Shown here: positions 44,119-54,772 of the stretch, piece by piece
Layout: each line of letters begins with the position of its first letter
Position numbering within the stretch: the first letter of the stretch is position 1
Origin: Candidula unifasciata
Taxonomy: Eukaryota > Mollusca > Gastropoda > Stylommatophora > Geomitridae
Direction of reading: 5' to 3'
Length of the DNA: 64,000 nt
Assembly (NCBI GenBank): GCA_905116865.2
Contig: CAJHNH020001090.1
Location: 468,501-532,500, forward strand
Notes under the pieces: generated by a model
Seen by the model: only the letters and a program-made list of their open reading frames with translations
What the model was told of the DNA's origin: nothing
Database searches by the model: none
Position numbers and translations under genes: made by a program

Positions 44119-46192
44119 TCCATAGTTATTTGTTCCCACTACCAAAGCCTAATAAAGACCACTCGAAGATCTGCGGCTACAGAATCATCTCGATGCAGAA
44201 TACTGTTGGCAAACTTTTGGAAAAAAATTGTCGCACAAAGATTGACCACCTGCTTGGAACTACATGATAAGTTTCCACCAACACTTGGAGGGTACAGGTT
44301 AAAAAAAGAGACATGGTTCAATGCTGCAGTTTTCGCCTACGATGTGTACGAGGGATTTCAGATTAAAGAAGAGACATGTGCGGCAGTGTTGGACTTAGAA
44401 GATGCCTACAATAAAGTACCATACGATTATTTAATGCAATTACTGCTTAAACTAGAAGTTAATCCTATTCTGATCCGCTGGATTGCTGCGGTCCTGTTCC
44501 AGAGAAAGATTGTACTAAGATGTGGTAGCTGGTCCTCCGAACCGCAAACGATATGTCCAGGCTTGCCACAGGGATCACCGCTATCACCAGTCTTATTCAA
44601 CGTTTACACGGTGATGATCACTGAGCAGCAGTTGAATGGAAAGGGAAGGACTTTGTCATTTGCTGATGACATTTTGATTTATCGACGAGGGCGTGATAGA
44701 CAGGAGATCGCCAGCACTATGCACAAAGAACTCGATCGAATTGCCGCCTGGTGTGATGGTTCCAATGCCTATGTCAATCCTTCGAAGGCATCAGTGTCAT
44801 GGTTCTCTTTGAACAATCACATTGTCAAGTCGGACTTACCAGAAGTGAAAATGCGTGATAATGTATTGATCAGAACCAACGTTATGACGTTTCTCGGGGT
44901 GAGGTTCGATCGCAGCTTGTCATTCAGGGAACACGTTGACCATGTGATAACAAAAGCACGCAAAGGTCTATCTGCAATGAGGATTATGGCTGCTTCCAAT
45001 ATTGAGCAAAGACTACTAATACTTCTATTCTACGGTCTGGTCCTTTCTCCCATTGAATACGCTCTGGCCATCCTCACTGTCAGTGCTACCCAGATTGAAC
45101 GACTCGAAAAGGTGCAAAATGAAGCCATTATTTTGGGATGTACTAGAGACACATCCTGTGGAGCAATGAGGTATCTACTTGACTTTCCAACAATGGACCA
45201 AAGGATCAGGATGTGGAGGGCTCGGGCATATCTCAAAATATGCGCTGATAAGAAACACCCACTGCATCAAGCGCTTTTTAGTGAAAAGGGCGACAGACTG
45301 AAGAGGGGGAAATCGTGGCTAGGTCGGGCAGAAGATGTTATTAGGCAAATATGCAGCCTAACCGACATCATACCTTGTGCAGAATGGATACCTGTGCCTC
45401 AGGCGTTTATTTGTACATTTTCCTGTATTGTCACACTCAACAGGCGATGTAGAGAAGAGAATCCTGTTGCTGTCAATGCAGAGGTCAACGCTCTCATCGG
45501 TGAAAATTCAGACGAAGCAGATGCAATAATCTATACAGACGGATCCGTTATACGCCAAAGAAGAAGCGCATGGGCATTTACAGCACGCTCAGCGGGCAGA
45601 ACAGTCAAAGAAGCCAACGGCGCCTTCGCCATGACAACCAGGAGCATGACGATGGAGGTGATGGCAGTGACACAAGCGCTTGCCTGGCTTGAAACACAAA
45701 AATACACCCGCGTGTGTATACTCAGTGATTCAATGAGTATGATTCGGAGGGTTCAGGCAGGTTCAGTGCGAAGACAATGGCTTGAATCATTACATAAGTC
45801 CACTGTTCGTGGAGTCACCTTTATTTTTGTTCCGGGAAACGCAGGCGTCGATGGAAATGAAAGAGCTGACGGGTTGGCTGGATCCGCTATCACTACCGAC
45901 GGTCAGCCTATGGATCATGCTGATATTATCAATGCCCTCAGAGAAATGGGAAGAATAGAGGACTTTGGTGGCAGTGAATCCACATCACTCGCCAGAATGG
46001 CAGACTTGGGAATTAAGATCGGCACAGCAAAAAACGAGACGCACACCAGCTACGCCAGAAGACTTGTTAATCAACATAGAACTGGTACTATTAGCCATCG
46101 GACGTTGGGGTTCATACTGAGGGGAGGATCTGAGCACCTATGGACATGTCCGGAGTGCAATGAGGATAACCCAACTAATAACTAACTAACTA
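44119..46192 (+). mobile_element. 5'-truncated I/Nimb-like LINE with 13-bp target-site duplication
   Basis: The segment is flanked by identical 13-bp copies of ATCATACAGAACA at 44106-44118 and 46193-46205, the expected mark of target-primed insertion. It starts inside the reverse transcriptase (fingers region, frame 3, reading PKPNKDHS) and ends in a short TAAC-repeat tail. One frameshift sits in an A7 run near 44220-44227. ORF1, the endonuclease and the 5' UTR are missing. The I-clade/Nimb assignment rests on RT followed by RNase H in one ORF. Few lesions and an intact duplication indicate a fairly recent insertion. Confidence 0.88.
44206..46185 (+). CDS. LINE ORF2 fragment: reverse transcriptase plus RNase H
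   Basis: A 659-codon open frame. The RT palm shows motif A (LDLEDAYNKV, Asp63), motif B (LPQGSPLSP, about 120-128) and the FADD catalytic motif at 152-155, followed by thumb/linker to about 435. RNase H follows with YTDGS (Asp445), MEVMA (Glu484), SDSMS (Asp508) and NERAD (Asp555). The usual GH before the last Asp reads GN (VPGNAGVDGNERAD). The C-terminus has a CPEC motif (648-651), a remnant of the zinc-knuckle-like end. The stop TAA falls inside the TAAC tail. The first ATG is only the first in this frame; true RT sequence begins upstream in another frame. This copy lacks an endonuclease, so it is not autonomous. Confidence 0.9.
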   Translation: MANFWKKIVAQRLTTCLELHDKFPPTLGGYRLKKETWFNAAVFAYDVYEGFQIKEETCAAVLDLEDAYNKVPYDYLMQLLLKLEVNPILIRWIAAVLFQRKIVLRCGSWSSEPQTICPGLPQGSPLSPVLFNVYTVMITEQQLNGKGRTLSFADDILIYRRGRDRQEIASTMHKELDRIAAWCDGSNAYVNPSKASVSWFSLNNHIVKSDLPEVKMRDNVLIRTNVMTFLGVRFDRSLSFREHVDHVITKARKGLSAMRIMAASNIEQRLLILLFYGLVLSPIEYALAILTVSATQIERLEKVQNEAIILGCTRDTSCGAMRYLLDFPTMDQRIRMWRARAYLKICADKKHPLHQALFSEKGDRLKRGKSWLGRAEDVIRQICSLTDIIPCAEWIPVPQAFICTFSCIVTLNRRCREENPVAVNAEVNALIGENSDEADAIIYTDGSVIRQRRSAWAFTARSAGRTVKEANGAFAMTTRSMTMEVMAVTQALAWLETQKYTRVCILSDSMSMIRRVQAGSVRRQWLESLHKSTVRGVTFIFVPGNAGVDGNERADGLAGSAITTDGQPMDHADIINALREMGRIEDFGGSESTSLARMADLGIKIGTAKNETHTSYARRLVNQHRTGTISHRTLGFILRGGSEHLWTCPECNEDNPTNN

Positions 46193-46205
46193 ATCATACA
46201 GAACA

Positions 46206-46989
46206 AATTTCAAATTACCTTTTTGCAAATCACTTTACACCCGAAAATTAATAATCACATTTGGAATTGCTTCTATAACGCACTCGTTACATTACATACA
46301 TGTATTATGTTTCTAAGTAAAACATATATTTAAGCTGTGAACGAACATCGTTGTCGAAAATCGCATGTGTGATCCAGTGTGTACGAAACGAATAATTGAT
46401 TCTTTGAGCGTTATTCTATCCAGTAAGTGGACGGGATGAAAGATGCAGTTATGAATGTTATAAGTTGGTCCCAATATATTGACTACAGATCTGAGTTCAA
46501 TCAAAGGTTCTGCAGATGTCGCACCATGCAGCAGACGATCAAGGAAGACGGATTTCGCCCGCACTTCGTTTGATTGTGGATGGAGTTAGGGTGGAAATAG
46601 AGATGAAGGTTTATTATAATGATCGAAGGCCAGATGCTGCATCGAGTGAGTATAAATCCTTTATATTGGATACAATGTGGTTACTATATGCGTTATCCAC
46701 ACATCCATTCTAAGGATTGCGTTTCATCATCAGCATCATCACAGTATTTTAGCTACATAATGCCATCTTTGGATTATTCAGTTATGTTCAATGCTGTACA
46801 GTCCTTTCGACATCCGGTGTTGAATCAACTCAATCATGTCTCATCAGGTCCACTGTGGTTTCCTTTAGACATCCCTGCTTACCTAGTTTGTGTACGAAGG
46901 TAACCACTAGGGTAGGGGGTGAGCGAAAGATCATAACATCAAAGATTTGATATTTTATGAGAATTGATGGGGTGACATGGAGAGCTAGT
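46206..46989. other. No recognisable feature
   Basis: Target-side flank of the young LINE. Short ORFs without family resemblance. Confidence 0.5.
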
Positions 46990-47370
46990 GTGACAGATGA
47001 GTAAACAGAAGAAGAATGGAACCTGATTCAGTCATACAGTTCAACGAAAAACAATATAAGAGATGGTTCGGCCATTTGAATAGAATGCTTAGGTATCCGC
47101 AACGAGGTCACAATGAAGAATGGAATAATCACAGAACGAACTTCATTTTCTAAGGGTCAGAAATCGGGCACGCAGGCCCGTCTTACAGTCGAATTTTCCA
47201 AACAATCATCTTTCGCACAACAACCAAACAGAGCAAGTTGAAAGCCCTCGTGAAAAATGGTACGAAGGCCTAAAAATAACCATAGAGAAATGAAGACCAC
47301 CCTACACAACCAATAGAATAAGAGCTCATAGAACGCCTTCCCCACAAGTCACCGAGGTCACTAGAAGGAA
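46990..47370 (+). pseudogene. Possible LINE C-terminal remnant
   Basis: Plus strand: YKRWFGHLNRMLRYPQRG matches the GHL.RM block found in other fragments. The following sequence is frame-broken. Confidence 0.35.
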
Positions 47371-47791
47371 ATAAGAAGACTTTATGAATTCAATATTTTG
47401 GGGATAGGCATGCCTTGGCGTGCCAGGGTCAGTATGCATAGCGTCCAGTATCTGTATACACTGTGCAGACACTAGGCTAGCATCCTCCAAAAGTCTGGAT
47501 TGTTACGAGTAGACACTTGCCTTCCTCGCCAACTTGATCGATAGGTTTGTCCTCTTTGGTCGCTGTCAAAACGTTAACTACGCTACCACAAGAGTTTTTA
47601 AAAGAAAGTCATCATCTTGACGACAAACCAACAAGGCAGATCTCATATACCCCGTTCAACTTACAAAGCAGTTATGTTTAGGGCACCCGTAATGAGTAGG
47701 CTAACTAGGTTCCAGGTAAGAACCTCGTCAGCTTTTCTAAAAATCAGAGTAAGTGTACTAACTACATCCAGTCTTTTACCATTGGCACATG

Positions 47792-48084
47792 ATTCTTCTT
47801 CTTCTTCTTCTTTGCGTTCACCAACTGTACACTCTGGCGTAAAGTTCTGGTTGTTCGTCCACTTCTGGACTGCAGTCATGCTCCACAACCTGAATGTTGC
47901 GTGTGCATCAGTTTTACAGATCTGATTCAATTGAATGCAGACTGCTGGTTCATTGCCTCTCCGGCAGATGCACTCCGACTTCGAAGGAAGCTCCCCAGTT
48001 AGTCGACTCTTACGACATGCTTTTGGGGAGGCAGTGGGTCTATTCTTGTTTTCCCCACAATAGGGCCCCGAAATCCACACGGGG
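47792..48084 (-). mobile_element. S1 SINE, near full length
   Basis: From (TTC)n at 47792 to ccacacgggg. Hairpin arms on the minus strand: CTCCCCA (48030-48024) and TGGGGAG (47997-47991). Confidence 0.85.
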
Positions 48085-48299
48085 TGGGATGGGTGGGGCG
48101 CACAGGAGTGATTAGTGAGGACTTTCATCAAAACACTCTAGACAGATCCACAGTTGCTCCAGCCTTCTCTTCAGTAGCTCCACAAGAGTAAAATGATTGT
48201 TCACACCCGTTCTGTGTTGATTAACCAGACACCTTGTGTCCTTTGGTGAAATGTTAATATCTGGCTACTCGAAGCCCCCCCCCCCCCCACCTCCATGAC

Positions 48300-49440
48300 C
48301 ACCAACTTGGACTAGCAGTCCCTCTTTTTGTCGTGATCTTCTTTGCGATATGCAGCTCGCATGGCATTATTGTGCCGGGCCAGTCGTGGTAACTGGCCTG
48401 TCTTCCAGTTAACGCCTTGAACATCAGCATGGTTCGACAACAAGATTAAGATTAGGCGAGTTATTTGTGATGCATTTGAGACAATCCATTTATGTCTGAA
48501 GAAGCCGAGCTGAATTTTCTTGAGTATATTTATTGAATCGCTCAGTATGCACGCATGAATGAATTCTAGAATACCCAACTATGTCGATGCTCCCTTTGCA
48601 AGGTCACCAGTATGAGTCTGCTGGTTGTAACAACAAAGGCTCCACTCAACTCTTGCGCTCACAGTGAGTGCCCACGCACTTCGCTTGCCTCGTGGGACCT
48701 ATCTATCCGTAAAAATCCGATCATCATTTACGTGTGCGTTTCAATCAATCAGCGTTTACTGTACCAGGGATCTGTTTTTCCACAGCTTCTATCGAGGGTG
48801 ATATGCACAATGATGCTGATCTTTAAGGCAGTTGTCAAATGCGCCCATTTATTTCCTAGATTAATGCATGGAAAGCGTCTAATCTATTAGATGACATCTT
48901 CTGCACGATACATCCAAGATTTGTCTCATTGAAGTCGGTTTTGTTTTGGCTGGAATACTTCACCGTGGAGCGGGTGTCGCTGGTCTCATTTCAACTTGAA
49001 GAGAGCTGCGGTCCTAGTAAGTTTGATTCTGCTGTTCACCATGGGAAAATTAACAAGTATCGTATCGATTGGCAGAATTGTTTAGTTTTTATTAATACCC
49101 CACAGTATGTTTGTCTGCGTGGCCAGTGCATATTTAGTTGTGGAGAAGGGACTAATCCCTGGTATAGGACCACAAGCAGCCGTTGTTCAAAGTTCGTAGA
49201 AACCATACATTTTATAACCGATAGGCCTTTCTTTGTGTAATTTTGGGCGACGTGCTCTTTAAATTATAAGCATCTATCAAGTTGTGCATCTAGGCACTTT
49301 ATAGAGTCGGACCTCTGTATGTCCTTGTCACAGAGTTCTGCAATCGAAAAATAGTAGGCTAACGGCGCTGCCAGGGCAACATTTGGAGTAAAAAATCTAC
49401 CCAAAGTATTTCAGGATCCTCACCGGTGCAACGGAATTCG
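48300..49440 (-). pseudogene. I-clade LINE fragment: RT thumb to RNase H
   Basis: Reading minus from 49440 down: a weak RT tail, DRCL*FKEHV, TNFEQRLLVVLYQGLVPSP, SWMYRAEDVI, the ITLDRSC linker, RIFTDGSVPRGKRSAWA (RNase H start), SGAFVVTTS, then ACILSDSINILKKIQ. The order matches the 44-kb element. Many stops and frameshifts show it is older than that copy. Confidence 0.75.
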
Positions 49441-49552
49441 TGCACTGTGCTCAGATTCTTCAGAGTCAGCTTTGAGTTAGAAGTAGAGTGGAGTATTCAT
49501 GGGTTACACCCGTGTCTTAAGTGTGAAGATTTTGAACAGGACTTGATTTGAT

Positions 49553-49860
49553 TCAAGAACCGACATCACAGCACTCGGGGCATTCTAATAGGCGCTCCGT
49601 CCCCATCTTCAGCAGCAAGCTCAGAGTTCCGACACTAATGGTGCCAGTAGCATTCTGAATAAACGTCCGTCTTGCCTTCGAGCATCTCCCAGAACCTCTC
49701 GTCACTCCTTGCTGCATCAATCTCATCAGACTGTGCTGATCCATCTGCTCCTCCGAACTGTACACGCTCTCCCACAAGGCACTAACCACGTCTGCCTTAT
49801 CATGTATCAGTATTCCATGCTTTCTGAATCAGTTACAACCACGATGTGTGTGGAACAGGA
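49553..49860 (-). pseudogene. I-clade LINE 3' end fragment (CPECCDVGS type)
   Basis: The minus strand reads KADVVSALWES, then ATGTISVGTLSLLLKMGTE and ends ECPECCDVGS*. The same ending recurs at 26228-26640, 42178-42345 and 9825-10150, defining a subfamily distinct from the CNEDN-ending copy at 44-46 kb. Confidence 0.75.
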
Positions 49861-50019
49861 CTTGAGACAGAGGAGAAATGTAAGACCTAATTATAGCATC
49901 ATAATTCAATTGATTTAGTTCTGTGAGCGGCGCTACTACAGTACACACAATATGTGGTAGATAACTGCATTTTTGTGTAGTCTTACTGCATCATGGTTGT
50001 CCCCCCTGAAATGTTACCC

Positions 50020-50312
50020 TGTACTAATTTCTGGCGGCGTCTGTGGCTTAGGCGTTGCGAGTCCGACTCGCAATTCCAACGTACCTCGACAGATACCCAT
50101 TGCTGGCTGAGTGGATTTTTATCATGGTACGGGGTGGATCTATCGTAAAATGTGTACCAGGATGTATGGCCCGGGGAAGTAAAAACGGCCGGCGTAATGC
50201 TGACCACATTGGTCTGTAAACAAAATATGGCTGTTCTTCCCAAATGCCCGATCACGACGGCTTCAGCTGACCAGTTGTGACCCGATCACTTAAAGGGATC
50301 TTTACTTTACTA
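50020..50312 (+). mobile_element. SINE-A, near full length, diverged
   Basis: ggcggcgtctgtggcttagg head, then aaatgtgtaccaggatgt, cggccggcgtaatgctgacc, and end gggatctttactttac. The B box is decayed. Confidence 0.65.
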
Positions 50313-50754
50313 ATTTTCTACAATGGCTTCTCTACTTTATAGTCTCTGTATTTACACATAGTGTTTACTTATCGTATCAAAACAGTGTATATGCTTCTCC
50401 TGTTCTTACTCAAATGGAGCATAGGCTCTCTAGCTCCCGTGTGTGTTTTTGTTGTTGTGTGGTCTGACTTTATTTCTAGCTGGATTGCTTGAAGACATGC
50501 ACACAATGACAATTTCTTCCTTTCATACAGAACTTTCTAAAGGACAAGTGGTGATACTACTTTCTCTCTGAGTGGTCCCAAGGACTCACCATTTCCAACA
50601 GCTGATTTAGATGACATCAGGAGTTCTCAGATCACCTCCCTCCCCCATTTTTTCCCCGAAACTGATTTATCTAACATTCTCTTTTCTTTAGTATCAGATG
50701 TAGTGACACTATGGGACTGCTGATATTTTCCACTCTCTTTTGTTTCTTATTCTG
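50313..50754. other. No recognisable feature
   Basis: T-rich single-copy sequence. Confidence 0.5.
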
Positions 50755-50945
50755 TGTTCATTGGCTGTGAATTCTGGACAAGTCGAAGCTTGTCATCTGT
50801 ACCTGGACTGTCATCTAGTTCCAGGATGTAAGCACTGTGTGCACATCTGCTTTCCAAATCTGGCTTACTGTGTGCAGAATAGTGGTTTCTCGCTTCTTAG
50901 ACAGATGCATTCACACTTCGACAGAAATGGCTACCCCATCTACAC
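50755..50945 (-). mobile_element. S1 SINE, diverged
   Basis: Contains tacctggactgtcatct, gtgtgcacatctgctttcca, gtgcagaatagtggtttctc and agacagatgcattcac in S1 minus order. Confidence 0.5.
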
Positions 50946-51489
50946 TGGCTAGATTCCCAGTAGCCATTTCTAGCAATCTGGTAATCTTAGTTTCAGCTTT
51001 AAAGCAAACGGGTCACCCCATAGTTGCTCCGCTCCTGTGCCAACGAAAAAGACACAGAATGTTTATCACAGTCCCTTGTGGAAAGACTGACAGATTTCTC
51101 AGCATATGCACTAGCATACACAAGCATTAAAAGTATAAGGTAGCCATCCGAAGTGCTAACACAAACAGTCCAACATTAGAAATGCAGTTAATCATGGATG
51201 TCACCAACAGATCAGCAGTTGTACACGCGATCAATTTTAATCACATACGGGCACCACCAACATTGCGACGAGAGGCATCGCACAATTTTCTGGATCTACA
51301 ATTCAGACCACCTCGTTGTTCACAATAGAAAAACATTCCAAATGAAATCAGCAGCTCACAGTGTCACACCATGCACTCAGCTCAGAATCTGGGAGACGAA
51401 ACTATCCTTTCAGTCTAAAAATTGAAACAAAAATGCACCAGCTAGAAGCAAAAAAAAAAAATTGCCATTTCTAGCATGATCAGTGTTGC

Positions 51490-51757
51490 GACAGTGCTTG
51501 TTCAGTATGACTCATTGTTGTGGTGCGTAACTGCATACCTCTCTACTATTTGATTAGATGACATCATGTGGGTTAGATATGAAAGAGCAGACAGACTGGC
51601 TGTGTCTGCAGTAGCTAGTGGAGGAAGAAGTATGAACATGACAGACATATTAAGTGCGCTGCCTTCTGGAGATGTTAAGACATAGGAGTCAGAGATGATA
51701 AGCTTTGCCCGTGTGTCACAGAGGCTTTCACGGAAAGCAAATAATAGTAACATTACA
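51490..51757 (+). pseudogene. I-clade LINE fragment after RNase H
   Basis: The plus strand reads RYERADRLAVSAVASGGRSMNMTDILSAL, matching NERAD...DHADIINAL of the intact element. It abuts the 5' part of an RTE-like LINE beginning near 51758. Confidence 0.6.
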
Positions 51758-52960
51758 CCCTACCAGGCATGTCGTAAGAGGCGACTAAGGGTAGGGCTGG
51801 GCTTTACCTCATCCTGTAAAAATAATAGCCACAAAAACCAACCAACCATGAACAAGTCCTAAGAAAAAACCCAGCCAACCAAGATGAGGGGGAGGTTCAA
51901 CTAGCAGAAGTAGTAAGACACGGTGTGCAGAAAGCCAAATGGAGTCCGGACAGTCCACGTGCAAAAAGCCAAAAGGAGACCAAATAGTTGAAGTACCTCC
52001 TTTCACCGAGGACAGTCTCCAGCACTGGCACCTGGAATGTTAGAATTTTGCACGATGTAGGAAGAACAATGGAAGTATTAAAGTAAATTAAACATTATAG
52101 GATTAATATTTTGGGATTATGTGAAACTAGATGGACTGAGGAGCAGTAAACTATGCTAAATTTCAGGAAAAGCTATTTTGTTCTCAGGACATGGATCAAA
52201 ATTCTCCACACAGTGAAGGAGTGGCAGTGATGGGACTAGAAGGCAGGAGAATGAGAATAAATCACGCAAATAGTGGTATCTCTTAATTGTACTCTCCTTC
52301 AAGATGAGGTGTCACACACCTATTTGGGGGGTAATGTAGATAAAGATAGGGAAAGTGATAGAGATATTAAAATAAGAATACAAAAGGCAAGAGGAGCTTT
52401 CTTAATCCTAGGGAATTTGTGGAGGTCAAAGGATATTTAACACTAACACTAGACTTAAAATTTGTAATTCTGATGTCTCATCGGAACTGTTGTATGCAGC
52501 GGAAACATGGAGAACAACTAAGGCAACAACTAATAAACTACGACATTCATACATTGGTGCCTGCCCAGAATAGAGGAAATATAATAGAATCACTAATAAA
52601 GATTTGGGAGAAAACTGAACAAATTCCAGTGGATCAAGAAGTAAAAAAAATGTTGACGTTGGATTGGACACAAGTTGAGAAAACCTGAGAACAGTATAAC
52701 TAGAATGTCTTTGCACTGAACCCCACAGAGGCATAGAAATAAAGGAAGATGGGGAGGACTGTATGGGATAGGGAAGGGTAGAGTTGGTTGAGGGCCTATG
52801 CTCCATTGGGGGTTAGAAGGCAGAAGATGATAAATCTGTTGGAAATGGGTATTAAATGAAGACCAGCATGGAGAAACCAGTTGCTAAACAAGCAAAGAAG
52901 AAATTCTAGTCAACTTTTACTAGGTATAGTGAACATGGTGACACTTTAAATGGCTGCTGC
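51758..52960 (+). mobile_element. RTE/L2-like LINE with internal deletion
   Basis: 52025 onward reads TGTWNVRILHDVGRTMEVLK, then INILGLCETRWTEEQ (endonuclease start). After a gap, 52325-52800 reads YLGGNVDKDRE, DIKIRIQKARGAFLILGNLWRS, GHKLRKPENSITRMSLHW and PQRHRNKGRWG, the C-terminal domain. The whole RT core is missing. The leader at 51758-51800 carries the same hairpin motif as the S1 SINE. Stops throughout. Confidence 0.75.
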
Positions 52961-54587
52961 AACGGAGGTCGGAGCACAAAGGACCAGGACCAATCTGCTA
53001 GGTTGTCAATATGGATAACAAGTAATAAAAATGGGGCCTAGATATTCCTTCCACTTTTGTTTTTTAATGAACTATCTGAAAAACCTATTTTTTTTCAACT
53101 GAGAACCCAGATCTGTTCTCAAACACACACACAAAATGTATAGTATACAACTGCTAAAATGAGCAACTAAGGGACATCCAGTTTACACTTAACTCAAAAT
53201 CATATGAATAATGGCAAACATATTTGAGCAACTCTTAATTCAATTTTCGGATCTGTTTATTTTAATTAACGGTCAACATTAGTGGGCAAATAAGACATAC
53301 AACCACTGCCTATAACTGGCAAACATTTGTCTAGCAAATCAGTCTGAACATACCACCAAGCAGAAAGATCTCAAATGAATAAGAAATAATATTTAGAAAT
53401 GACTGAGATTCTCAATTCTGGACCACAGCAAGATTTTACTTTCACAAGATAACTATAATGTTCAACAGATACAGATCTGTTAACATATTTACTGCAGAAA
53501 TCAAAACAATTTCTTTTCCCCCACAAAGATTAATTAAACAAAAACCCTATACAGTTTTTGAATTCTGGATAATGTAAAAACCAGCCGTAGATGGCTAAAA
53601 TCTTGGAATACATTTTGGAATAAAACAAATGACCTTTTATCTTTAAACTGAGTGAAATTTAATGAGATGGTCTAGATTATTTTGAACTGAGCTTAAATTT
53701 GTATTTCTGAGTTTAGACTGTTTTATTTTTGTGCATACTTCAGTGCAAGTTCACAAACCCTTATAAATGCCACAGCTATCTATTAAACAGGTTGAACAAT
53801 TTTTCCTTAAGATGTTAGACAAGTCCATCACTGATACAAACTGTCAAAATATTAAGATGTAATTAGTGACCCAAGATATTATAAAATGACGAAAGTATCG
53901 CTTAGAAACTCTGTCACACAAAGATGTAATAGAAAAAAACAACAAAAACGCATGAAGTTAGTCTATGTGCATGTTTTTTGACAATTTGATGTGAAAAGTC
54001 CTCAGTCAAAAAGATTTGATTTTAAGTCGACAGTTTCACACCACTCCATTTTACTCACTTCATCTGTTAATATGTACAAAACTCCAGACATATTTTATTA
54101 CATTTAGTTAATAAGTCACCATGTTAGTTTACCTTGAAATTAGTAAATAAAGTAAAAATTTGCCCCCTTCGTTAAAGCTACAGCTTAAATTAAAGATGCA
54201 CCCAGGTTTTTTCTTCTGGTGTTATACTGGACAGGAAGCTTTGTTCGTCATAATTTTTCAGCACAACTATAATAGATAATTTGTCGTGAGCATTGGCACC
54301 TTTTTGACACTTTCCTTCCCTTTTTTCTCTTGTTTGTTGAGAAAAAAAGCCAAGGGCACACTAATTTTCAAAGCATATGTAATTTGATATTCGATAATGT
54401 AGACAAGAGCTTGCTAATAAAGTAAGTGGTTAGAAATAGTTGCAAATGCCCATAAAGAGTGAGACATGTAGTTCACATGAGACAAAAAACAAGCTGCTAG
54501 CGTGCACATTATACATTATATTGAGATCCCTCTAAACACAATTCACACATACATGTGGTTTATAAAAACATATAAGAATGGTATCAT
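52961..54587. other. AT-rich single-copy stretch downstream of the stefin-like gene
   Basis: The longest stretch without a recognised repeat. It could hold a long 3' UTR on the minus strand or be intergenic. No ORF above 60 codons was supported. Confidence 0.45.
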
Positions 54588-54593
54588 TTTATT
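54588..54593 (-). terminator. Candidate poly(A) signal of the stefin-like gene
   Basis: AATAAA on the minus strand about 50 nt after the stop codon. It would give a very short 3' UTR. Other AATAAA-like sites occur further downstream in the AT-rich stretch, so the real 3' end is uncertain. Confidence 0.3.
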
Positions 54594-54643
54594 TGTGAAT
54601 ACACTGGAATATTTTAGGGAACCCTGATCACACATGACATCAG

Positions 54644-54772
54644 TTAGAAATATTCAATAGCATCCTCCCTGGATTTGCTAGGTTGGTAGCTGTGGAACGA
54701 AACTGTGCTGCCAGCATGTGGAAGTGCCTGATGGATACGGGCATGGATAAACTTATCATCGTCGACCTGGAT
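54644..54772 (-). CDS. Stefin-like gene, coding exon 3
   Basis: Encodes 42 residues from IQVDDD to EYF, then TAA at 54644-54646. It carries the QALPHAG second inhibitory loop. The acceptor gctttcag| lies immediately upstream at 54773-54780. The open frame continuing upstream of 54772 toward 54868 is intron and not part of the protein. Confidence 0.92.
   Translation of the reverse strand: MQVDDDKFIHARIHQALPHAGSTVSFHSYQPSKSREDAIEYF

Noticed and set aside
51758..51800. HDV-like ribozyme
   Set aside because: The ctaaggg word recalls HDV J4/2, but there is no room between the stem arms for P3, P1 and P4 of the double pseudoknot.
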